The position numbers and the translations under genes are program-made. A stretch of 64,000 bases of DNA from Cylindrodendrum hubeiense. Its lineage: Eukaryota; Ascomycota; Sordariomycetes; Hypocreales; Nectriaceae. The stretch spans positions 115,942-179,941 of the forward strand of contig JAANBB010000039.1 of NCBI GenBank assembly GCA_014621425.1, written 5' to 3'. Positions 50,576 through 59,170 of the stretch are shown piece after piece. The first letter of the stretch is position 1. Every line of letters begins with the position of its first letter. The notes below the pieces were generated by a model. The model was given only the letters and a program-made list of their open reading frames with translations. It had not been told where the DNA came from and ran no database searches.

Positions 50576-51910
50576 GTATACTGTGACCTTGATGATGTCT
50601 GTCGAAGTTGATTCTGGGACCAAAGAGACTGTAAAGGTGGCTAACCGTGACCTGCCTGAGCGAGGCAGGATGACACGGTGGGGATATCATAGGACCTGGA
50701 CTTTAACATTCGTCAGTCGCATGTCGTATTATAGGAGATTAATTAAACACCTAGAGTCGGCTGACTACCAATAGTGTTCTCCGTTTGTGTGTAGCGTCTG
50801 CTGGTGTCCTATCCATCGAATTTATGGCTGGCCACTTGTCATTGGCGATGTTCCACGCGCATGACGTTTAGAGAGTATCACAAATGTGTATGGTGTTCGC
50901 CCTGGTGCCTAAGTCTACACTGGCTCATACGGCGTGAGAGGCTCAACCTTGAAACTTGGTGTTGAAAATAGTATTGCTATTTAGAAGAGTAAGAGTCATA
51001 TGGCAAGGTGGAATGGCCATGTGAAGACCCAAAAGACTAGGCAGGTAGGCACTCAACGGGGCGTACGTCGGTTGCCAGGGCCATTGGTCTGAAAGGACGA
51101 CGAGAAGTCAACCTGTTTCAGTGACGTGTTTTGTAGCAAAGCTGAAGGTCGGTGCTATGGAAGGGGTGCGGATGCTAACGGATGTAAGACGGGGAGGCTG
51201 CCTGCAGGTTGGCGGCACAGAGGCGAACTGTAGCAGGTTGCGGCTCAGCACATCAGTTGGTTACTCGTGTCATTCCTAGCGAGTGACCCCTGTCGCGTGA
51301 CGCCGTGCGCCTGCTTATTAGTCGACTCATGCCAGGTTTGCACGACCAAACCAAAGGGCAAAAGCACATGTTCTCAGGCGCCGCGACCACAGGCAACACC
51401 TGGGGAAAGATGAAAAAGTCCAGGTTTATACATCGATCGAAGCCCATTTCTGAACCTGGCCCCGGCCGTGATTCGCTGCCTCGGACCCGCCTTGTTTCAA
51501 TAGAATCGGGAGCCTCGCTTACTCGGTGCGCCCGAGTCGGCAAATGCGCCACGTTGTAGCATCACAATTGTGCGTAACCTGATTCCAAATACAGGCGGCG
51601 TGGTATGTGCGTCAACAGCCGCCGGTGAGCCCACGTCCCAGACGCAAGGTAATTGGCCTCTCGTTCATATTTACGGAGAGTGCGTCATTAGTCGGCCGCA
51701 GACATGTTCTAGGATGTCTCTGCCCGACGACGCAGCTTCGATTTGGGGGCTGTAATTGGCATTTGGTACGTGGGTGTGTCAATTGGACAAAATTGGATCC
51801 AGGGCAGAACCGAAGCGCACAGCTGTGCGCACGCTTTAGTCCCAAGAAAATCGATCTCTAGCCAACACCCCTGCCTGCCTAGTGTCTCGTGACAATTGTC
51901 GGCGTACTTT

Positions 51911-51970
51911 CGTGGTGGGCCTCTTGCGTTCATGGTAGGCCTCTTCCTTGCATGGTGGGCCTCTCGCAGC
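51911..51970. repeat. 20-bp tandem repeat, three copies
   Basis: Three consecutive 20-bp units share the core tggt(g/a)ggcctct. The array ends 119 bp before the ATG of the HET/zinc-module gene and so lies in its promoter or leader. Confidence 0.8.
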
Positions 51971-52089
51971 ATCGCAAGGCGTCCACTGTTCTTCAAGTTG
52001 ATATTATATAATGTTGATGAGTCTGTCCATTGTATTATGCATTGGGCGAGTATGAAGTATTCTCAGTCTCTGTCCATCTTTGAATTAAA

Positions 52090-54432
52090 ATGAAACTTCT
52101 TGATATCAAAACACGCAGAGTGGTCCACCTGCACGATACAGAATTACCTCCATACGCCATACTATCACACGCCTCGACCAGCATCACAAATGCTTCACCA
52201 AAGACACAGTGGGCAATTGGAGACAAGTTACAACCCCCCCTCCCATTCCATCATCAAATCACTCGGGCATGCGAGGAGGCTATCAGCCGAGGCATCACCC
52301 ACCTCTGGGTCGACTCCCTCTGCATTGACCCTGCATCCTCGGCCGACTTGGATGAGGCGGTCAATGGCTCCTCTCGGAGACTAAGGAACTCCTCAGTATG
52401 CTTTGCTTATCTTGAGGATCTCCCGGCCGACGGACCCCTCTTAGACCAGGATATCTGGGGACGGTGTAGATACTGGGGATTGGCCTGGACGGTGCAGGAA
52501 TTAATCCTGCCCTCAAGCGTCGAATTATTTGATAACAAGTGGAACCAAAGAGGCTCCAAGACCTCTACAGAGCTTCTACCTTTACTTTCAAACATCACTG
52601 GAATTCCCAGAAGTGTATTACTTGATAAGGATGCACTTTCTGAAACTCCTCTCGCGCTCCGGATGTCTTGGTTCGCAGACAGAACCGCCAACCGCGAAGA
52701 AGACACAGCATATTCAATGGCAGCCATCACCGGAGTTACAATTCCAGTGCGTTATGGCGAAGGTGCTGAGAGGGCATTTCTGCGCCTCCAAGAGGAAATC
52801 CTCCATGACACTCGCGACGGGTCCATCTTTGCCTGGCGAAGTGCTGGCAATGAGGATATTCGCGGACTCCTGGCTCGCTCCCCGTCAGAATTTCGTCACT
52901 TCGCAACAGAGCCTGAATCCTCGCACCAAAGGGAGTGGACCTTTGACGGCAGGGTCAGCTTTAGTAGCAGAGGCATCCAAGTCGAGTCGCGGGCCTCTCA
53001 GCACGGATCATGCATCCTGCTCGACATTGGCCGACTAGGAACGCGTGATGTTCAGGGTCATAGTCCGAGCGACAGGTTCGGAGTCTATCTCCGAGAGTGC
53101 AATGGCATATATTTCCGCGTGAATCCAGCTGCAGTGGCCGGCATGTCGGAAACCGGGTGGCCGAAAAGATTAGACGTGGCTCGGGATATAGACTCTCGAA
53201 GTTCGGACAAAATCCGTGCCCAATTCAATATCAACGACCAGTCTATCGATGCAGAAATACGGCAAGGCATCTGTCACAACGACTCAACCGGCAGCCTACC
53301 GCAACGCCCTAAGAAACAGGACTCGTCAACTAAGCCAACACTTCCCCATGAGCTTGCAGAATATGAGCTACTGAAATCGCCGCAACCATTCAAATATTCA
53401 GCCCGAAGTCCTTCTGGAACCAAACGGAGTAGGTCTGGACAGCCTATAATGACTATCAAGAGTCAGCGACACCGTGGAAGAGTTCCGCCACTCGAGAGCG
53501 AGAACAGCGAAGATGACGAGATGGCTTCATCTGAAAGTGAACTGGACGACAGCTCCTCGACCGGCAGTGACTCTGAAGACGGCCTCGACAGTGAAGACAG
53601 CCACTCGCTATGCGAGGATAATACAGTTGGGGGGTACGATTTAGATGCGGATCACAAATTTCAAAGTGCGCGAGGAGACATGCTGGGGTTCCTATACGAC
53701 AAGATTCAACCGTGGATGACCTCGGCGCGATATGTTGCGCCACCAGACAACAAGCAACCACCTCGCAAACGCGCCAGAACTACCGACTGCAGACCTCAGT
53801 CAGGATATCTCGAGGAGGAGGACCAGACCGACCCAGAACTCGTCGTCATCTCCCGCCTTGATGGATACTTCGACCTGGCCTGCCCCTTTTACGTATCGAA
53901 CCCGACAAAGTATCAACATTGCCTGTTGAATCACGACTTTCCGTCCATCGAGGACGTGACCCGTCATGTCAAGAAACATCACACACAGCCGCCGTACTGC
54001 CCGATGTGTCGCCAGACGTTCGACCGAGCCGTGGTCAGAGACTGCCATGTCCGCGCGAGGACGTGTGAGATCCGCACCCCAGAACCCATCGATGGAGTCA
54101 GCGCGTATCAGAAGGCCGAGTTAGTGAAAGGCGACAAGCCGCATCTCAGCGACAGGCGGCGGTGGTTACACATCTGGGCCACGATCTTCCCCAATACCGA
54201 ACCTTGTCACTCGCCGTACCTCGAGGATGGCATCGAATTGGCGGTAACCATGGCCAGAGACCACTGGGCGCAGGACGGCATGGACTACGTCGCAGAGTAC
54301 TTGGCGGATCACCATCTGCTTTGTCAAGACCAGGAGGGTGAGAAGACTGCGCAGGCCGCAATACACAGTTTAATGTTGGAAGCCTTGTTGAGCAAGGTGG
54401 TGGAAACACACGGTTCGGTTGAAGAAGGTTGA
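52090..54432 (+). CDS. HET domain fused to C2H2/C2HC zinc module
   Basis: A single exon of 780 residues. The N-terminal 300 residues form a HET domain of the HET-E-like type: PYAILSH at about 21-27, GITHLWVDSLCIDPASSA, AWTVQELILPSSVELFD, ITGIPRSVL, then the post-HET block MSWFADRTANREEDTAYSM. The usual TWG-x-E-E-V stretch after AILSH is missing. Residues about 400-560 are acidic and Ser-rich (ESENSEDDEMASSESELDDS). The C-terminus, from about 597, holds the zinc module: ACPFYVSNPTKYQHC, DVTRHVKKHH, YCPMC and a final His/Cys pair, then RRWLHIWATIFPN and SPYLEDGIE. The same module occurs in the next two coding genes. The fusion implies that the zinc module senses or marks something that triggers HET-driven cell death; that is inference. 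Confidence 0.88.
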   Translation: MKLLDIKTRRVVHLHDTELPPYAILSHASTSITNASPKTQWAIGDKLQPPLPFHHQITRACEEAISRGITHLWVDSLCIDPASSADLDEAVNGSSRRLRNSSVCFAYLEDLPADGPLLDQDIWGRCRYWGLAWTVQELILPSSVELFDNKWNQRGSKTSTELLPLLSNITGIPRSVLLDKDALSETPLALRMSWFADRTANREEDTAYSMAAITGVTIPVRYGEGAERAFLRLQEEILHDTRDGSIFAWRSAGNEDIRGLLARSPSEFRHFATEPESSHQREWTFDGRVSFSSRGIQVESRASQHGSCILLDIGRLGTRDVQGHSPSDRFGVYLRECNGIYFRVNPAAVAGMSETGWPKRLDVARDIDSRSSDKIRAQFNINDQSIDAEIRQGICHNDSTGSLPQRPKKQDSSTKPTLPHELAEYELLKSPQPFKYSARSPSGTKRSRSGQPIMTIKSQRHRGRVPPLESENSEDDEMASSESELDDSSSTGSDSEDGLDSEDSHSLCEDNTVGGYDLDADHKFQSARGDMLGFLYDKIQPWMTSARYVAPPDNKQPPRKRARTTDCRPQSGYLEEEDQTDPELVVISRLDGYFDLACPFYVSNPTKYQHCLLNHDFPSIEDVTRHVKKHHTQPPYCPMCRQTFDRAVVRDCHVRARTCEIRTPEPIDGVSAYQKAELVKGDKPHLSDRRRWLHIWATIFPNTEPCHSPYLEDGIELAVTMARDHWAQDGMDYVAEYLADHHLLCQDQEGEKTAQAAIHSLMLEALLSKVVETHGSVEEG

Positions 54433-55046
54433 GATAGGGAGACGGAGAGCTAGTACCATAGACGGCAATGCGATGGGGATTGAGGGAATCAAGAGCAGTG
54501 TTTCTAGACTTATAATACACAGACAGTGAGAGAAACATTCACTGAATTAGGCTTGGTGGTAATTGTGGTAGATTGTCATTTATATTTATTTATCCTAATT
54601 CTGCCTTTGATATTGATTATTTTTAGGCCTAATTATATAAGTTTGCTTTTAGGTTAAGGGTATAAGTGTGTATGATTTAGTTAGGACTTAGGGGCTAAGC
54701 TTTGTATTTGTGTGCGAAGCAATACTCATCGGAATAGTGTCAATAGGTAGTGAGGACAACACGCACTGAAGCTTGATTACGGTTGGTAGTAATCATGGTA
54801 GATTGTCATAAATCAAAACTGCATAATTGATAGCATCTTGTCGCACTATTGTATGTACAAACGTAAAATAACCCGCCGCTAGTCCCGAGTCTAGACAAAA
54901 GCTCCGACAATGACTAGGCTTTCTTTGTTCCTGGTCTTTGTTATGTGCCGTTGTAATGCGACCGTATTACAACAAGTGTGTCGTGGAAAAATGGACGAAA
55001 AACAACCGCAGTCATCCAGCCGAGCTCCAGTTACGGGGACGCCTGT
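54433..55046. other. AT-rich intergenic with direct repeat
   Basis: Between two convergent zinc-module genes. It holds a direct repeat (next entry) and no open frame of interest. Confidence 0.5.
54521..54815. repeat. Diverged direct repeat pair, ~222 bp apart
   Basis: The 3' flank at about 54522-54584 and that at about 54748-54815 share agtgag...cactgaa, gcttg and tggtagattgtcat, with small gaps. The two lie in the same direction. They could be long terminal repeats of a lost element, or a local duplication; no coding remnant lies between them. Confidence 0.55.
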
Positions 55047-57170
55047 TTAAGCAGCGCCGGGTTCGTCGTCTAAAAAGTCCATGTCGCCGAAATCCAGGTC
55101 TGGCATGGCGGGTCCCGTGTAATCCAGGTCTGGCACGGCGGGTCCCGTGTAATCCAGCGCCTCTTGGAGAATGCGCAGGTCCGGGGCCGGGGCCAGCGGA
55201 ACATTGGCTGGAAACTCGCCCGGCATCTGGATCTGCGGGCCGCCGGGGAGCGGAGCCTGACGGTGAGGGTCCGGGGGATTTCCCGGGCTGGGGAGGACCT
55301 GCTGCGGGCTGCCGCCGGTGTGGAAGCCGAGCTGCCTGAAGGAGCCCTGGGGCATGGCGGACATGGCACCGCCATAGATGGCCGAGATGTCGCCTGCAAA
55401 CGACGTCGTGGCGGCCTCGTTCAGCTGGAGGCTGTAGCGCCGCAGCAGGGCGGGCAGCGCCATCAGGAGCGCGGCCGCACCGCCGCGGGCGAAGAGCCGC
55501 TGGGGCTCGGCGATGCCGTTCTCGACATACGGCGAGTCGGGCGCCTCGTTCCCGCGGAAGATCTGCGCCCACATGCGGTACCAGCGCTGGTAGTCGCTGA
55601 GGCCGCGCGGTGTCGATGCGAGACAGACGGCCTCGCTGGGCTGCAGCTTGTCGAGCAGCGGGTTGTCGGCCAGGTTGCGGGCGGGCGCGGTCGCGAGCCG
55701 GCAGAGGTTGCCGGTGACGTGCGCCTCCCACGGCGCGCTGTGCTCCCAGGACTCCGAGCACAGCGTGCAGTAGAAGAAGCCCTCCTCGAGGACGTGGCAC
55801 CGGAGGATGTGCTGCCGGACGTCTGCGTATCGCTTCAACTTGTACTTCTCCACGCAGCGGTAGTGTCGCACGGGGTCCAGCTTATAGAACGGACAGGCCA
55901 GGAAGCGGCCCGACGGCGCCTCCTCGTCATCCGAGTGGTAGTGGCTGCCGTGATCATCGTCGCCTTCATCGTCGCTGTCTCCGGGGTTGTCATTGCTCTT
56001 GGTGCTTTTGCCGTACTTCTTCCCCTTCCTCGTCGCCTTTTCCTTTCCTTTTCCCTTTGCCTTTCCCTTTCCGTTACGCTTCGCTTTTGATATTCCGCAT
56101 GTCTGGTGGGCGGGGCCGGCAGGGCGGCAGCTAATGGGCACTAGCGAGTCCCGCACCCAGAGGAAGATGTCGACGGTAGTGTTCCAAGTACCGCCAAGCT
56201 TGCCCGTCCAGAAGAGCAAATGATGAGCGAAGCCTAAGATGCCAGCATGCTGTGGCGAGGGATACGGGTGCCGCGTATGCGTTGCAATTGGATTGCCACA
56301 ACTCGGGGATGTTGATAAAGGGCTTGCGCCCGGGGGAGTTTCGCCATCTGCTATGTGTCCGCTACAGGCTTTATCGTTGGTCGCGGGGTTCAGGAAATAC
56401 AATGAAAGAAAACCCGACAATGCGCCCGCCTCTTTGCTTTCTCTATTGGCGATTGGGAAAGACGAGGCCCGTCGCTGTTTCGCCTTCGCAACCCGGTTCT
56501 GTTCCCTCTCCAATCGGCGGCGGACGGTGCGGTTCTGCGTCAAGTCGGCGGTGGGAAGTTCACTGAAGCCGATCATGCGCTGGATGCGGATAAAGAGCAC
56601 GGCAAAGGTTTGAGCGGCGGGAACGACGTGGGCGAGGACGGAGGCACCGAACAACAGCAGAAAGCTTACGAGCAGCATGATGGTCGGAGAAACTGGCAGC
56701 GAAATGTCAAAGACGGGTGAGTTGCGACGATGAGAACCCAAGCAACGCGAATAGCTCATCGGTTGACGGAAGGTTGGCTGGGGCATTGGCTTTTGTCTCT
56801 GGGTCAGGGTTGATAGGTTCGTCCAGGGGCGGCCCCAGACTAAGGAGGCAACCGGTTGCAAGGCATTGGACAAGTGCGTCACAAATTCTCTGGGCACAAA
56901 TTCGCTGGGCACATTTGCGATGAAGTGTACACCCCTCCCGGGGCCGTGTTTTAGAGCATTTGCCTCTCCGGACCTGTGACCCCGATACGAGTGGGCGCGG
57001 TGGATAGATCGTGCTGTCAGCCCACAGCAAGTCCCTTCCAGGGGTTGCGGCCAATAGGAAAAGTTCGATAACACGGTACATACAGACCTGGAAAGAGAAG
57101 GCAATTCTTGCCGTGGATAGATCCAGCGGCAGGTACCTTGAAAATAAGATCTTAACAGCCCGGGCAGCAT
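55047..57170 (-). CDS. C2H2/C2HC zinc-module protein with membrane segment
   Basis: The open frame has 707 codons, but its 5' part is uncertain. From MLLVSFLLLFGASVLAHVVP, which starts at 56678, it reads as real protein with a probable membrane helix. A 49-bp GT-AG intron could instead join an upstream exon starting at 57309 (MPDAPKTPRQLPLEL) to this frame. A Lys/Gly-rich run (KGKAKGKGKEKATRKGKK) and an acidic stretch precede the zinc module: ACPFYKLDPVRHYRC, DVRQHILRCH, FYCTLC and a terminal His/Cys pair. YQRWYRMWAQIFRG and SPYVENGI follow. The C-terminus is Pro/Gly-rich and ends in a repeated YTGPA(V/M)PDLD motif. The module is the same as in the genes at 52090-54432 and 59171-60604. A membrane-anchored version would differ from the HET fusion in place of action. 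Confidence 0.72.
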   Translation of the reverse strand: MLPGLLRSYFQGTCRWIYPRQELPSLSRSVCTVLSNFSYWPQPLEGTCCGLTARSIHRAHSYRGHRSGEANALKHGPGRGVHFIANVPSEFVPREFVTHLSNALQPVASLVWGRPWTNLSTLTQRQKPMPQPTFRQPMSYSRCLGSHRRNSPVFDISLPVSPTIMLLVSFLLLFGASVLAHVVPAAQTFAVLFIRIQRMIGFSELPTADLTQNRTVRRRLEREQNRVAKAKQRRASSFPIANRESKEAGALSGFLSLYFLNPATNDKACSGHIADGETPPGASPLSTSPSCGNPIATHTRHPYPSPQHAGILGFAHHLLFWTGKLGGTWNTTVDIFLWVRDSLVPISCRPAGPAHQTCGISKAKRNGKGKAKGKGKEKATRKGKKYGKSTKSNDNPGDSDDEGDDDHGSHYHSDDEEAPSGRFLACPFYKLDPVRHYRCVEKYKLKRYADVRQHILRCHVLEEGFFYCTLCSESWEHSAPWEAHVTGNLCRLATAPARNLADNPLLDKLQPSEAVCLASTPRGLSDYQRWYRMWAQIFRGNEAPDSPYVENGIAEPQRLFARGGAAALLMALPALLRRYSLQLNEAATTSFAGDISAIYGGAMSAMPQGSFRQLGFHTGGSPQQVLPSPGNPPDPHRQAPLPGGPQIQMPGEFPANVPLAPAPDLRILQEALDYTGPAVPDLDYTGPAMPDLDFGDMDFLDDEPGAA

Positions 57171-57611
57171 TTGGGCGCGTAAACGGAGATCGCAGATACT
57201 GATACACCAGTGGGTCCAGTACCAACGACAGCCTGATCATGATCCACGGGAACCATTTCAGGACAAGTTCCAGGGGAAGTTGCCTTGGAGTTTTGGGGGC
57301 GTCCGGCAAGGTGGTTTCCGTAGTTGATCGTAAAGAGCCTGATCAGCTTCGTAGAAACGTGACGCTTCCACGACAACTGCGCCTCTGTTTACGGTCAAAC
57401 AGGTTATGCGCAGCGCGCGTTGACAGCACCGCACGTCATGAGAAGCCTCACAGGCGTTTCGAGTGCCAAGCCGGCGCGGGCACTGCCAAGAGAGTTCCAA
57501 CGGCCGCCATGGTGCAATTGTGTCGTCGCGGCGGGGTTCGCCAGCAAGTCCGCGACGGCGCACAACGGCTCTGAGCAATTGTGATCGAAGGCTCGACACG
57601 TTTGTGAGAAG

Positions 57612-57889
57612 ATGGCCTCGGATCGGAGCCACGCAATAAATAGAACGAATTGGTTGGACCACGTCCTGCAATCGCCCTACTCACAAGTCATCAAGATCCT
57701 CCAAAACACAGGGGGGCCGACTTACACGCTTTCTCTGCTACGAAACCATGTCCACGACACAAACAACGTATGTACTGCACATTGCACTCCCGGTGATACT
57801 TTACTGACGGGTTTTCTTGGCATATCTAGTTCAACGCAGAGCCAGCAGTCTCTGCGCGACGACCGCCTTCGGGGCTGGCTGTTGGATGA
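57612..57889 (+). CDS. Possible small spliced gene, unknown
   Basis: An ATG frame (MASDRSHAINRTNWLDHV) meets a textbook intron at 57768-57829: GTATGT donor, TACTGACGG branch site and ATATCTAG acceptor. Splicing gives 71 residues ending at a TGA at 57887-57889. No domain or signal peptide is seen. It might be the first exon of a longer or decayed gene. The splice signals, not the protein, are the evidence. Confidence 0.3.
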
Positions 57890-58629
57890 CGGCCTTGAGA
57901 TCCAAGGCAGACTGTTGGCGGGGGCGAGCAGCACGGCGCAGCACGACACAGCCGCGTCTGCGAAGCCTGCCAAACCACACCGGAGTCGAACTGGAAAAAA
58001 GACGGATAAGAAGAGATAGAAAATACACTTTGCACCCAATCTCACTTCCACTGTCCGACAACTGTGAGCCCTTGGCTGCGTCACCCATCGTGCGCCCATT
58101 GGCAATGATGTATTGGCGCTGCTCTCATGGGCGTCAGGATTCCTGTCTACTGCCATCTTGCCCTAGCTACAAAGCCAATTGACGACAACACCCGAACGGC
58201 GTCCGCTCATTCCGTGCATGTTTTAGCATCCGGGCTGCTTGTTTCGTAGATCCTGATTTGGTTCCAAACGACTCCGCGAGCTCTGGCGCTGCCCGGCCAG
58301 GTTGCTGTGCCCAGCACTCTGTAACGCCCAGGCCATCACAAATGTGCGGTGGCATCGCCACACGGCATCCCAGCGGAAAGGGGGTGTTTCGGCGATCCGT
58401 AACTGTTGGAGGGTGGTCGAGGTATCTTTAAGTGTAAATTTGCCTGCCAGGTTACTTGGACTCTCCGACGGGAGGCCCCCGACTGCACATTTGTGACGGT
58501 AGTGGGGGCGGATGGAGCTACGCCCGTGGCCGTCCGCGACCCATGTCCTCCATCACAATTGTGCCGGCGAGCGCTTCCCCTTCCGCGTCACTTATCGAAG
58601 GGTGGATATGAGGCTCTGTCAACACAATC

Positions 58630-59168
58630 TGTTTTCCAGTCTGCCTTGTCTGTCCTCAGAAAGTGGTTCGCCTTGTTCTCTCCCTCCCGCCAGGCAGCAA
58701 CCGCCGTCGCCTTCTACAATCTCGCCCTTCCGGTTCCAAACACTGGGGATCAGAACCGCTGGTGCCTTGAAGCTCGAACTCGATATCGCTCTGGAGATTG
58801 ACGCGCTCGACTCTGCGAGTAAACCACCTGCGCCGGCCGAATATTACAAGGGAATTACTGTATCATTGGGGCGAGCTTAGCTCGCTCCACGAGATATCCG
58901 TGACGTATTTACGTGAAGCAAGTTGCCATTTTCCTCCCTGTCGCAGCGTCGGTCAAGCGGCTCTGCGCGGCGCCTTCAGCGTTGCGATACTGGCTACTCC
59001 ATCGCTAACCGCCTCGTAGAATCACAGTCATGTTGGTGTGTCGAATCGACCATCAAGCCCACGCGCCGACGGGTTGGCAAGAGGTTTGGGGTTCATACCA
59101 AAATGGCGGCACAACTCCACCAGAAAGGAATCATGAACTAAGTAAGTACTTACACTCTCCGCCATATA
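58630..59168 (+). repeat. Less mutated copy of duplicated upstream segment
   Basis: Partner of 49990-50575. It is GC-richer and ends almost exactly at the proposed start codon of the following zinc-module gene, so the duplicated unit looks like a gene's upstream region. It contains a perfect inverted repeat GCGAGC-TTA-GCTCGC at 58871-58885; the other copy keeps a related hairpin (AGCGAG-CTTA-CTCGCT). Confidence 0.7.
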
Positions 59169-59170
59169 TC

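Larger units (their letters stand above)
49571..52089. other. Intergenic with RIP-like repeat copy
   Basis: AT-rich from about 49700 to 50600, where a mutated copy of a duplicated segment lies. From 50600 on it is of mixed composition with no recognised gene. A 20-bp triple repeat lies just before the next gene. Confidence 0.5.
57310..59170. other. Divergent region between two zinc-module genes
   Basis: This 1.86-kb region holds the promoters of the flanking zinc-module genes, one doubtful small gene and the less mutated copy of the duplicated segment. Confidence 0.5.

Noticed and set aside
49571..52089. Intact transposon
   Set aside because: No transposase or reverse-transcriptase motif and no terminal inverted repeats; the repeat there matches an upstream gene region instead.
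55164..56090. Plus-strand open frame of 308 codons
   Set aside because: Antisense to the zinc-module gene in GC-rich DNA; the minus strand carries the recognisable zinc motifs.
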